From: Tragulus kanchil
Taxonomy: Eukaryota; Chordata; Mammalia; Artiodactyla; Tragulidae
Assembly (NCBI GenBank): GCA_022376925.1
Contig: JAIOJX010000003.1
Coordinates: 36,695,874 to 36,759,873 of the forward strand
Length of the DNA: 64,000 bases
Direction of reading: 5' to 3'
The notes below the pieces were generated by a model, which was not told where the DNA came from, ran no database searches, and saw only the letters and a program-made list of their open reading frames with translations. Shown piece after piece: positions 45,546-55,911 of this stretch. A program made the translations under genes and the position numbers. The stretch's first letter is position 1, and the number at the start of each line of letters is the position of its first letter.

Positions 45546-46881
45546 GTTCTGTCTGCTTCCCCCAGCTGCCTTACTCCATGGCTTGTAAGTCACAGAAAGC
45601 CATTCAAGGAGAGGCAGCAATGTTATGCTCCAGAAGAGACAGTTTCAGAAGGGTCTAGCAGTGATCAGTGCTCTTGAGAGGAGCAGCTTCGGAGGAATAG
45701 TCAGTTGATTAACTGCAAAAGAAGAGGAGGTGAAAATAGCTAATGACCAAATGAATGTGTCTTTCAAGATGTTTGGTTACAAAAAGAGAGAGAGGAAGTG
45801 GAATTTGAAGGCTTTAGAGTCTGAGATTGAGTATAGAAAGACATATTTTAATACTGATGAGACATCTGAGAAGGGACAGTGAGGATGCTCTGAGAAACAA
45901 AAGTAGCACCTATAGCTCAGATAATCTGGAAGGATTGGAGTAGTGCCTCTTTCATTGTACCAGGAGAGGGAAAATACAATAATCAATATAATTGCTAATA
46001 CATTTCTAGATTGTGCGGCCAAAAGAATTATTTATGATATCAATTATAGGTCTTGGATTGGAGATGGGAGTGATGAATCTTAAGGTCAGGATTTTGAAAC
46101 AAAAGGAAAAAAATAAAATAATCATTGTAGAGAATGAAGAAAAACTGATTAGAAAAGATTGATCAGACCTCCTTGGAGAATCAGTTGAAATGGAAGATCC
46201 TGTATTGACGGTGCAATATGAATCTCTTATGAACATGAATATGATCACCATAATTATTTAGACTGATTCAGCATGGAAGTTGTGCCAGATAGTTCAGCAA
46301 GATTACAGAGACTGAGAAGGAAGTTGAGCATCTGGTGGTTAAAGAAAGGACAGTGGAATCCATCTGGTTTGGAAAGGAATATAGAAGTGAATTCAGAGAG
46401 AGAAATCTGAGGAGGTGAGAAGGACAAGATGTCTAAGAATAGATACAGTAGGAGTTACAGAAGCAGAAAACTGAGCTCGCCATTTTCTTTGGATTTCAGG
46501 GACTGAACAATTCCAAGTAATGTCACAGGCCTGTTACTTTTAGTGAAAGTGGCTAAAACAAAATAGAAGTTGAGATTATTCAGGTTGAAACAATAAAGGA
46601 ACTTAAAAGCTAGAGCTTTTAGATGAGTTGTTCACTGACTATTAAAGAATTCAAAGCTAAGCATTCTCATTCAGCTTTTTTGTTTAAGGACTAGCTTCTT
46701 GTCTTCTTACCTCCCTAGTTACTCTTTTAGTTTCCTATGAGCATGCTTAGGTTTCTGTAATTTCTTTTGTAAATTTGGTTGCCAGGGCTGAATTTAGTGT
46801 TTCAGGAAATGTTCTGAGACGCCCAGGTTAGGGCAGTTACAGAATACTATGTGTCTTTGAGATATTAATTCATATAGTAGG

Positions 46882-47021
46882 GAGTATACACAGTTATCTA
46901 TATATGGCTGATTAAAGAAAATCCCCTTTCTTTAATCAGCCATATATAGATAACTGTGCATACTCGGGTGAAGAAAATCCCCTTTCTTTAATCAGCCATA
47001 TATAGATAACTGTGCATACTC
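46882..47021. repeat. 36 bp inverted repeat followed by a 51 bp tandem copy
   Basis: Arms at 46882-46917 and 46930-46965 are complementary over 36 bp with one mismatch, around a 12 base loop. The right arm with the loop is then repeated at 46971-47021 (period 56). The result could form a hairpin. It resembles a template-switch event or a local assembly fold-back. Confidence 0.93.
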
Positions 47022-47029
47022 TCTATTGT

Positions 47030-47690
47030 ACATGAGAGTTTCTCTAAGATGTGTATCTAGAAGTAGAATTGTTCGATTGTAGGACATATCTGTCTTTAGC
47101 TATATTAAATACTGCCAAAATTTATAGGCCCATGGATGATGTATCAAAATGCTAGGTATGTGATCACCAGTGTTTGGTTCTTACCAACACTATTTGATGA
47201 CTGCAATATGATTATCTTATTTTTATTTGCATTTCCTTGATTCCTGGTCCAGTTGAATAACTTTTCAAATGTTTATTGACCTTTCAGATTTTCCTCTTCA
47301 GTGACCTACTTTTCTTTTATGTTGTTTCTCTCTTTTGTATTGATTTCTTCTGTATGTGTCATGGGTTCATATCCCATTTTGGTTAAATGAATCTCCTTCT
47401 CTAGGGTGAAGACTTATCTTTATAAGCCTTTATAGTGTCTTGGTTTTGGAGAAATTTAAATTTTTATTGTGCTCAAAACATATTATCTTTTTTTTCTTCT
47501 GAATTTGTTGATGGTTTGGTTGTTACATCTAGGTCTTTAACACACCTAGAGTTTGTTTTTGTGAATGGTATAATGTAGGTAATTGGGTTTTTTTTTTCTT
47601 CTCCTGTATGGATAACCAGTTGTCCCAGCACCATTTATTAAATGTTCTATCACTGCTTTAGTTAAGAATGTCTCTATTGATGCTGTGATT
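47030..47690 (-). mobile_element. Old L1 relic, antisense
   Basis: Reads gtatctagaagtagaattgt, atttgcatttccttgattcc, and accagttgtcccagcaccat, all from the reverse of old L1 3' regions. Heavily diverged; runs almost up to the exon at 47712. Confidence 0.65.
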
Positions 47691-47711
47691 CTTGCTGCTT
47701 CTTTCTTAAAG

Positions 47712-47767
47712 GTTTATGAAAATTACTCATTTGAAGAGCTGCGTTTTGCATCACCAACTCCTAAGAG
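47712..47767 (+). CDS. MYCBP2: MYCBP2 exon q (56 nt)
   Basis: Short exon, phase 0 in and two bases out. Reads VYENYSFEELRFASPTPK and a split Arg. It continues the filamin repeat after KEARYIAITMMK. Acceptor ttctttcttaaag; donor gtgagg. Only about 20 bases separate it from an old L1 relic. Confidence 0.94.
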
Positions 47768-47852
47768 GTGAGGCTCATTCCTTAGTGCGTAGCTGAAGCA
47801 TCTTATCAACTGCTTACAACTAAGATCACCATGCATTCCAACTTTATTTTCT

Positions 47853-48168
47853 TTTTTATTTATTTATTTATTTGAGGAGGGTGGGGTGGGGAGGGAGGGG
47901 AGCAGGCGGGCCACTTCTATTGGTCTTTCATTTGTCCATTTTCATCCATGTTTGTTCTTTGGCCCATGTGGGCCGCCCATCGCGGTGGCCTCTGTTGTCG
48001 CAGAGCACCGCCTCTGGGTGCATGCGCTCCAGAGCTCCGGCTCGGTAATTGGACACATCGGTCCAGCCGCTCCGCGGCACGTGGGAATCTTCCCAGGCCA
48101 GGGATCGAACCGGCGCTCCTTGCACTGCAAGGCGGTGTCCTTACCCACTGGACCACCAGGGAAGTCCC
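47853..48168 (-). mobile_element. CHR-like SINE, long-tail type, 13 bp target-site duplication
   Basis: Minus strand, 5' end at 48168. The B box is intact (ggttcgatcc in reverse). The tail on the minus strand has the C-rich block and AAATA repeats. The target-site duplication aactttattttct lies at 47840-47852 and 48169-48181. Close to the elements at 2699 and 22007. Confidence 0.9.
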
Positions 48169-48334
48169 AACTTTATTTTCTATAAGGAAATATTTTATAG
48201 CATTTTAAAATTCCAAATAGAGATTTATGACAGGTTTTATAAGGTATGGATTTGCAGGAAGTGTGTATTTATATTGAACTGTAATACTGCCAATATGTTG
48301 CATAATACTAAAGTAATACAGAAATGACTAGTAT

Positions 48335-50549
48335 CTTAAAAAGTTTATAAATTGGCTTATAAGTTTCTTTTTTGCTATTTTTGTATCCTTCTCTCCTTGA
48401 CCTAATAGAGTGGAAGAGCGATTTTAGAGTATTTTGTACTTGTTGTATATAGTTATGAGGTCTTCATTTTTTAAGCCTTGAGTAATTCTGTTAACTCCAG
48501 ATTGAAGCATATTGTTTTGGCTGACTGCTTTATTTGCTTGTTAAGGCATGTGTCCAGGGCAGTGGGAAAAACCAGTTTGAAATTTAGAAGAGAAAATAAT
48601 TTTTTTTCAGAAGAGAAACTTTTGATTCATGCTTATAAATAGGTGGCTTACTTAAAACTGAAGAATGGATGAATGGTCAACTAGAGAGATGATCCTGAAA
48701 GAAATCGGAGACCTGGGCCTAAATCCTAGGACATTCCAAGTGTGGTCATAAAAGGGAGAGCCAGTAAAACATTGAGAAAGAGTGGCCAGTGAGGTACAAG
48801 AAAAGCCAAAAGGATATTACAAAAGCTGATACATTTTTCAAGAAGGTAGAAGTTGTCAGTTGTCAAAGTAGGAGTTGTCAGTTGCTTCTGAGAGATTGCT
48901 GAGGATAAAGGAATAGTCATGAACTTGGGGATGTGGTGGCCATTGGTGGCCATGACAGAATCAATTGCAAGGAAGCATTGGGTACAGGCACATAGTTAGG
49001 ATAAGCTCTGGGAGAGAATTGGAAGTGAGGCAGCCGAGAGTGTTATAGACGGTGCTTTAGGCAGGTTTTGCTATAAATGGGAAAAGAGTTATGAGACTGT
49101 ATTAGGGAAGGCTGTAATATCAAGGGATCTTTAAGATGGGGGCTTCTGAAATTTGTATAGAAATGAAACAGAAATAGAAATGATCCAGTAAAGTGGGGAA
49201 AATTAACAATGAATAAAAGAGAGCAAGACGATTGCATCACTGAAGTGCTGAAGGAAGGCAGTCCACAGAACAAATGGAGGAGCTGACTTTGGACAAGACC
49301 CAGGGCTCTACTTCCGTGAGGACAGGAGGTGGAGGGGAGTAGATTGAATCTGATTGTCACTTTAGGGTTATTGGCTTGCTTCTGTTTTCAATGGAAGAAA
49401 GTCATGAGGTCATGATCAGCTGAGAGTCAGGAAGAAGCGTGCTTAAAAAGTTTATAAATTGGCTTATAAGTTTCTTTTTGCTATTTTGTATCCTGCTCTC
49501 CTTGACCTAATAGAGTGGAAGAGCGATTTTAGAGTATTTTGTACTTGTTGTATATAGTTATGAGGTCTTCATTTTTTAAGCCTTGAGTAATTCTGTTAAC
49601 TCCAGATTGAAGCATATTGTTTTGGCTGACTGCTTTATTTGCTTGTTAAGGCATGTGTCCAGGGCAGTGGGAAAAACCAGTTTGAAATTTAGAAGAGAAA
49701 ATAATTTTTTTTCAGAAGAGAAACTTTTGATTCATGCTTATAAATAGGTGGCTTACTTAAAACTGAAGAATGGATGAATGGTCAACTAGAGAGATGATCC
49801 TGAAAGAAATCGGAGACCTGGGCCTAAATCCTAGGACATTCCAAGTGTGGTCATAAAAGGGAGAGCCAGTAAAACATTGAGAAAGAGTGGCCAGTGAGGT
49901 ACAAGAAAAGCCAAAAGGATATTACAAAAGCTGATACATTTTTCAAGAAGGTAGAAGTTGTCAGTTGTCAAAGTAGGAGTTGTCAGTTGCTTCTGAGAGA
50001 TTGCTGAGGATAAAGGAATAGTCATGAACTTGGGGATGTGGTGGCCATTGGTGGCCATGACAGAATCAATTGCAAGGAAGCATTGGGTACAGGCACATAG
50101 TTAGGATAAGCTCTGGGAGAGAATTGGAAGTGAGGCAGCCGAGAGTGTTATAGACGGTGCTTTAGGCAGGTTTTGCTATAAATGGGAAAAGAGTTATGAG
50201 ACTGTATTAGGGAAGGCTGTAATATCAAGGGATCTTTAAGATGGGGGCTTCTGAAATTTGTATAGAAATGAAACAGAAATAGAAATGATCCAGTAAAGTG
50301 GGGAAAATTAACAATGAATAAAAGAGAGCAAGACGATTGCATCACTGAAGTGCTGAAGGAAGGCAGTCCACAGAACAAATGGAGGAGCTGACTTTGGACA
50401 AGACCCAGGGCTCTACTTCCGTGAGGACAGGAGGTGGAGGGGAGTAGATTGAATCTGATTGTCACTTTAGGGTTATTGGCTTGCTTCTGTTTTTCAATGG
50501 AAGAAAGTCATGAGGTCATGATCAGCTGAGAGTCAGGAAGAAGCGTGCT
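48335..50549. repeat. Tandem duplication L (period 1107 to 1105)
   Basis: Bases 48335-49441 recur at 49442-50549. Early differences are homopolymer ones (ttctttttttgc versus ttctttttgc; tttttgtatcc versus ttttgtatcc). Copy 1 ends at gaagaagcgtgc and jumps back to ttaaaaag. Confidence 0.95.
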
Positions 50550-50742
50550 GGTGGTTTGTGGTGAGGAAGAAAAAGTAAATTCAGTATATGGGGAGTAGGA
50601 AAATGTACCATAACAGGGCAGTTAGATTGCTGTTCATTGTGATAATATAATCAGAAATGTAATGTTTGCTAATACATGGTAATGGAGATGTCCGCTGTTT
50701 AACAAAAGTAAATATTCCAGTATCCCTCTTACTTTCTTTCAG

Positions 50743-50858
50743 ACCCAGTGAAAACATGCTGATTCGTGTCAATAACGATGGCACTTACTGTGCAAACTGG
50801 ACTCCAGGGGCGATTGGACTCTACACTATCCATGTTACTATCGATGGCATCGAAATAG
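50743..50858 (+). CDS. MYCBP2: MYCBP2 exon r, end of the filamin-type repeat
   Basis: 116 nt; one base completes Arg and one base begins Asp. Reads PSENMLIRVNNDGTYCANWT, then PGAIGLYTIHVTIDGIEI. The NDGTY...W.P...G.Y.I.V..DG pattern is the C-terminal half of a filamin Ig domain and is the strongest single motif for this fold in the window. Acceptor ctttctttcag; donor gtattt. Confidence 0.97.
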
Positions 50859-51049
50859 GTATTTTTCCTCAAGTTGTGAGTTGCTTAGTGCAAAGAACTA
50901 GAATGAGCATCCTCTTTCTGTTCTGGTTTGCCCTTTAACACGTGTCGTAGACATAGACGATGTTGTAACTTGTAGCGAGCTGCATCTCCTCCTCTATAAT
51001 GAGTACTGAATTCGTGCATTTGTAAGGTCTTAACACTTGGTAATAATTT

Positions 51050-51290
51050 GTGGGTCATTGTTGCCCTCATGACCCCTCTCCTGCACTCACCAGTGTGCCT
51101 CGTCAGGTTCCACCTCCCTCGTGCTGCCCAATAACCACATGCATGCCACGTCTCCCCTCACCTCCAGCTCATGATGCGTCTTCCTCTCCTGGCTGTGAGC
51201 AGAGGTCTCTGCCATCTTTGGCTCTCCCAATGTGGCTCAGTCCTGGCCCACAATGGCTGCTCAAAAACTACTTGTTGAAAGAATGAGTTT
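51050..51290 (+). mobile_element. L2-like LINE 3' end relic
   Basis: C/T-rich sequence ends with caatggctgctcaaaaacta then cttgttgaaagaatga, the usual 3' end of L2-type relics. The 5' part is too diverged to place. Confidence 0.5.
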
Positions 51291-51787
51291 TCTTTATCTT
51301 CCACTAACTTTGAAAAATACATTGCTTTTCCTCTGGGCATTAATCCTTCTCTTTTCTTTCTTTTTGAACTATCTGTATAATAGGACAGCAACAGGACAAG
51401 AAAGCTCTAATAAGTTTATCAATAGGGATTTCTTGTAACACTGTCTTTCCTAATGCTCCTCAAGCAAAAGGATTCTTCAGAAAGGCCCGTATATTGTAGT
51501 CTCATCTTTGACATTCATACAATTCACATGGTCTTCTTTGGAATTCTAGACATTCTGAAATGAAGAATCCTCTCTTAAATTTGTTTAATCCTTATTATGA
51601 GACCCTTGCAGTATGTAGAGAAGAGAGAGACAGGGTAGAGATAAAAGTAGTACTGATTTACATTCCACCAAAATACCCTTTGGGAAGCTTTCAATAGTTT
51701 GTTTTTACAGTGAAGATAAAGAGGTACTTTACACTGATGTAATTATAGACCTATAGAATATACATTAATGTACTGTAACTATAGGAT

Positions 51788-52010
51788 TGGGATTTCCCAA
51801 GTGATACAGTGGTGATGCAAGAATCCACTTGCTGATGCAGGAGACGCAGATTCATTTCCTGGGTCTGGAAGATCCCCTGCAGAAGGAAATGGCAACCCCA
51901 CTGCAGTATTCTTGCCTGGAGAATCATCTGGACAGAGGAGCCTGGCAGGGTACAGTCATGGGGTCACAAAAGAGCAGACCCAACTTAGCAGCTAAGCAAG
52001 AGCAACTCTA
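51788..52010 (+). mobile_element. Bov-tA type SINE
   Basis: + strand order: gggatttcccaagtgataca, gacgcagattcatttcctgg, aaatggcaaccccactgcag, tattcttgcctggagaatca, and the end gagcagacccaacttagcag. Moderately diverged. Confidence 0.88.
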
Positions 52011-52524
52011 GGATTAGATATATCAAATTCATCTGTACAATCATAGAGACCTTTAGCAGTTGCCTTTGTTCAGGATATCCTTGATGCCTTTAGTTCAGCA
52101 AACTTTTCTTGGTTCTAAGTGAAACATTGCTCTAGATAAGACAGTTCCTGTCAAGTGTGAACAGCTTCCTGGTGACGGCAAGGTAAAGCCAGGCAAGCCA
52201 AGTCACACGAAGACAGAAGTAGTGACGTGCAAGGGGTATAAGGTACACAAGTTCCAATGTGGAGATAGTCAGGAATGGCTTTATCTCTGCTAATAGTGGA
52301 TAAAGGAAATGGATATAAAGTCGATAAGAAAAACCCAGTTATATTAATGTTTGTTTTCTGGAATGACTTTGAAGAAAAAGGTTCATAGTCACTTAAAACC
52401 ATTCATTTTCTTCCAAACCTTCTTAACTCAGCTTTCCCCACAGGTAACCAAACCGTTAGTAGGCTCAGACCTTGCTTGACCACAGGCAAGGACAGATAAT
52501 AATCATTAGAGTAATGATGATGAT

Positions 52525-52762
52525 GATCGCTAACATTGATTGAGCATTTATGGTTATATCAAAATTTTTATACAGCCGTATATATTTTATACGTATTTTT
52601 AAAGTCATTTCATTCCCACAGCATCTCTGTGAGGTAGGTGCACCTCTCATTCCTACTTTATAGACAAAAAAAAAATGAGGCCCAGAGAGTCATTTAGTGA
52701 CCGAAGTGGGAACATGAGAACCCCAGCTTGTAAACACCACACTGCGCTGCCTATTACTCATG
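52525..52762 (-). mobile_element. MIR SINE relic, antisense
   Basis: Reads cattgattgagcatttatgg, cagcatctctgtgaggtagg, atgaggcccagagagtcatt, and cactgcgctgcctatt. Reverse MIR order with the usual decay. Confidence 0.7.
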
Positions 52763-53106
52763 AGGTGATTGGTACGGATGATGAGTTGTACTCTGATTGG
52801 ATGTTCTGAGATCATGTTCAGTCACACGAGGGTTTCTTTTTTGTTATTTTTAATGTTTCAGTACAATTTCACATAGTCTATAGCCTCTTCCTTTTCCTGA
52901 ACTCCTGAGACACCCGCATGGAATCTCACAGTCATTTTTCAAATATGCCTCTTTTTTAGCTGTAAAATATTAATTACCTAAAAGTGACAGAATTCATATG
53001 TTCGTCCTAATTTTTAAAATAGCCTGTGAATGTATATAGAGTTAAGTTTAAGGGTCATCTCTCCCTTGTTTTCTCAAACATCACAGTTCACTTCCTTTCC
53101 TTACAG

Positions 53107-53204
53107 ATGCTGGCCTAGAAGTCAAAGTCAAAGACCCACCGAAAGGGATGATACCCCCCGGAACTCAGCTGGTCAAACCAAAGACTGAGCCGCAGCCAAA
53201 TAAG
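53107..53204 (+). CDS. MYCBP2: MYCBP2 exon s (intact copy)
   Basis: 98 nt; two bases complete Asp and the end is phase 0. Reads AGLEVKVKDPPKGMIPPGTQ, then LVKPKTEPQPNK. It closes the filamin repeat with the strand LEVKVKDPP and continues as a Pro/Lys-rich linker. Acceptor tttccttacag; donor gttagg. Chosen over 54204-54299 because that copy is frameshifted. Confidence 0.94.
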
Positions 53205-53814
53205 GTTAGGGCAGAATGAGATCCGAACATGAGTCAGTCTGAGATTTATTAATTTTCTTCACTGATGCTTCAAGGTGGCCATCCAAAGTGTAGAGCCTGC
53301 ACTTTTTGGTGTCTTTGTGTAATGGTACAGTAATTTATAGACCCTGTGTACTTCCTATTAGTGAAAGTTTACAATTGACAAAACATCTGTTGAAATTAAG
53401 CCTGTGTCAATATTCAAGTATCCTGTGCTGTTAAAAGAAACATTCATTTCGTAAGCATCTAAAGAAGAAGTGCTATAGGAATTTTAGTAAACTGCTAATT
53501 AAAAAGGAAACATGGGTAATAGACTTTATATCATAGCTTCCTAAAAGAGAAAAAATGGTTCCTCCTTTTTATCATATGTCTTGAAAGTTTAGAGAGGAAC
53601 ACCAGTATATAAATAATTTTCTATTTTTTTTCAATGATGTACATTTTCATACTTAAAAATGTTCTCTTCTTGTTACAAATAAGCCACTGTTACTTGGAAA
53701 CCTGTAGCTACAATTAATTTTGAAAGCTTTCTCAGAATTACACTTTCAAATCTGTCAAATTTTGTCTCTTTCCACATATAAAGTCTCTCTTCTATGATTT
53801 CTCCTGCCACAGTT

Positions 53815-53853
53815 TCCTAGGTTCGAAAATGTGGCCAAGGACAGTGACCTAGT
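53815..53853 (+). pseudogene. MYCBP2: Corrupted fragment of MYCBP2 exon t
   Basis: Contains tttcctaggttcgaaaat and gtggccaaggacagtg, matching 54924-54958 with a 1-2 base loss (aaaatttgtgg becomes aaaatgtgg), then unrelated bases before the jump back. It is the ragged end of copy 1 of duplication M. Confidence 0.85.
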
Positions 53854-54203
53854 AGACCCTACAATAGGTGATTGGTACGGATGATGAGTTGTACTCTGAT
53901 TGATGTTCTATAGTTCAGTCACACGAGGGTTTCTTTTTTGTTATTTTTAATGTTTCAGTACAATTTCACATAGTCTATAGCCTCTTCCTTTTCCTGAACT
54001 CCTGAGACACCCGCATGGAATCTCACAGTCATTTTTCAAATATGCCTCTTTTTTAGCTGTAAAATATTAATTACCTAAAAGTGACAGAATTCATATGTTC
54101 GTCCTAATTTTTAAAATAGCCTGTGAATGTATATAGAGTTAAGTTTAAGGGTCATCTCTCCCTTGTTTTCTCAAACATCACAGTTCACTTCCTTTCCTTA
54201 CAG

Positions 54204-54299
54204 ATGCTGGCCTAGAAGTCAAAGTCAAAGACCCACCGAAAGGGATGATACCCAGGAACTCAGCTGGTCAAACCAAAGACTGAGCCGCAGCCAAATAAG
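54204..54299 (+). pseudogene. MYCBP2: Frameshifted extra copy of MYCBP2 exon s
   Basis: Same as 53107-53204 except atacccccc followed by ggaact is here ataccca followed by ggaact, two bases shorter. The result shifts the frame. The splice sites are intact, so a gene finder could wrongly use it. Confidence 0.9.
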
Positions 54300-54930
54300 G
54301 TTAGGGCAGAATGAGATCCGAACATGAGTCAGTCTGAGATTTATTAATTTTCTTCACTGATGCTTCAAGGTGGCCATCCAAAGTGTAGAGCCTGCACTTT
54401 TTGGTGTCTTTGTGTAATGGTACAGTAATTTATAGACCCTGTGTACTTCCTATTAGTGAAAGTTTACAATTGACAAAACATCTGTTGAAATTAAGCCTGT
54501 GTCAATATTCAAGTATCCTGTGCTGTTAAAAGAAACATTCATTTCGTAAGCATCTAAAGAAGAAGTGCTATAGGAATTTTAGTAAACTGCTAATTAAAAA
54601 GGAAACATGGGTAATAGACTTTATATCATAGCTTCCTAAAAGAGAAAAAATGGTTCCTCCTTTTTATCATATGTCTTGAAAGTTTAGAGAGGAACACCAG
54701 TATATAAATAATTTTCTATTTTTTTTCAATGATGTACATTTTCATACTTAAAAATGTTCTCTTCTTGTTACAAATAAGCCACTGTTACTTGGAAACCTGT
54801 AGCTACAATTAATTTTGAAAGCTTTCTCAGAATTACACTTTCAAATCTGTCAAATTTTGTCTCTTTCCACATATAAAGTCTCTCTTCTATGATTTCCCCT
54901 GCCTCATCTGTCTGTCTTTGCCTTTCTCAG

Positions 54931-55047
54931 GTTCGAAAATTTGTGGCCAAGGACAGTGCAGGACTCCGTATCCGTAGCCACCCTTCCCTTCAGAGTGAGC
55001 AGATAGGCATAGTGAAGGTCAATGGAACCATCACATTCATTGATGAG
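54931..55047 (+). CDS. MYCBP2: MYCBP2 exon t, start of a small beta-rich module
   Basis: 117 nt, 39 codons, both ends phase 0. Reads VRKFVAKDSAGLRIRSHPSL, then QSEQIGIVKVNGTITFIDE. The spacing AGLRIRSHPSL..EQIGIV..NGTITFIDE resembles SH3b-like (bacterial SH3) repeats, where R-x-x-P-S is followed by a V-x-x-G strand. I do not recall such a label on MYCBP2. Donor gtaatt. Confidence 0.95.
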
Positions 55048-55770
55048 GTAATTCGTAAAGAAGCACTTGATAATAAATTGGGAATGGAAAGTTTATGTAT
55101 GCATTGTTTGCATGATATAAGGTTACTAAATTTTTTGTTAGAGTATGTTTTAAGCAGTTTGGGTAGTATTTGGAAGACTGTTCCACAGAATTTCAAAATT
55201 CTGTTAATTGAGTTTCAAACACTGCATTTATTTTTCTTTATCAATAAAAAGTAACTACAATTATATTTTTTTGACATAAAAGTTAACATGATAGTCAGAC
55301 CAAGTATGAAAATTCAGTGAAAATGAGGACAGTTTTTCTTGTATTTTTAAAATGTTGTTTGTTTTTAAATGTGCTTATTGAATCACTTTCACTTTGGACA
55401 GGACTTTTTCTGATAATACAGTAAAGTAACTGCTGATTATTAAAATCTAAATTAAAGGGAAGGAAGACTTATGTTCTTTTGGAAACCATCTGATTGTATT
55501 GTTGAAATACTTAACTTGACGTATGGTTTCTTTGTGCTGTTAACTCCTAAGTGACATTCTTTTTTACAATCTCACCACGTAAAATGATCATATTGCTTGG
55601 CATTTCTTGCTGGTTTTTGCTTAAAGATTCCCTCATACTTAGCTTCTGCAAAAACTAGATGTTTAATCTCCAGGTCGACCATTATTTGCCTGCTTTGAGT
55701 CTTTCAGACTCTACTCCCCTCCTTGGAGTGACAGGTGGGCGGGGCTCGTTTCTGTTGCTTGTGTCCATAG
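55048..55770 (+). other. MYCBP2: Intron between exons t and u
   Basis: 723 bases, A+T-rich, without recognised repeats. The acceptor region ttgcttgtgtccatag precedes exon u. Confidence 0.78.
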
Positions 55771-55911
55771 ATCCACAATGACGACGGTGTGTGGCTGAGG
55801 CTCAATGACGAGACGATAAAGAAGTATGTTCCGAACATGAATGGTTACACCGAAGCCTGGTGCCTCTCTTTTAATCAGCATCTTGGGAAGAGTCTCCTGG
55901 TCCCTGTTGAC
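55771..55911 (+). CDS. MYCBP2: MYCBP2 exon u, end of the beta-rich module
   Basis: 141 nt, 47 codons, both ends phase 0. Reads IHNDDGVWLRLNDETIKKYV, then PNMNGYTEAWCLSFNQHLGK and SLLVPVD. The strand DDGVWLRLND and the closing TEAWCLSFN complete an SH3b-like pattern begun in exon t. Donor gtaagt. This is the last exon I can support in the window. Confidence 0.95.

Larger units (their letters stand above)
43938..47711 (+). other. MYCBP2: Intron between exons p and q
   Basis: 3.8 kb with a MER5-like relic, a MIR relic, a small hairpin and tandem at 46882-47021, and old L1 sequence at 47030-47690. Bases 44100-45050 and 45700-46880 are G/A-rich and unassigned. Confidence 0.78.
47768..50742 (+). 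other. MYCBP2: Intron between exons q and r
   Basis: 3 kb as written; about 1.9 kb after removing duplication L. It contains one long-tail CHR-like SINE. The duplicated unit (48335-49441) is G/A-rich and I do not recognise a repeat in it. Confidence 0.78.
50859..53106 (+). other. MYCBP2: Intron between exons r and s
   Basis: 2.2 kb with an L2-like 3' end, a Bov SINE and a MIR relic; duplication M begins at 52763. No exon found. Confidence 0.78.
53205..54930 (+). other. MYCBP2: Intron between exons s and t (contains extra exon images)
   Basis: Apart from duplication M the true intron is about 630 bases. The sequence is A+T-rich with no recognised element. The final acceptor is tttgcctttctcag. 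Confidence 0.8.
52763..54950. repeat. Tandem duplication M, includes exon s and part of exon t (period about 1.10 kb)
   Basis: Bases 52763-53865 recur from 53866. Copy 1 ends in a corrupted version of exon t (53820-53850), and copy 2 begins with a corrupted gattgatgttctatagttc. Both edges show several indels within 60 bases of the join. Confidence 0.95.

Noticed and set aside
43722..55911. A processed MYCBP2 retrocopy instead of the gene
   Set aside because: Exons are separated by real introns with GT-AG sites and consistent phases, and frames are intact in the chosen copies.
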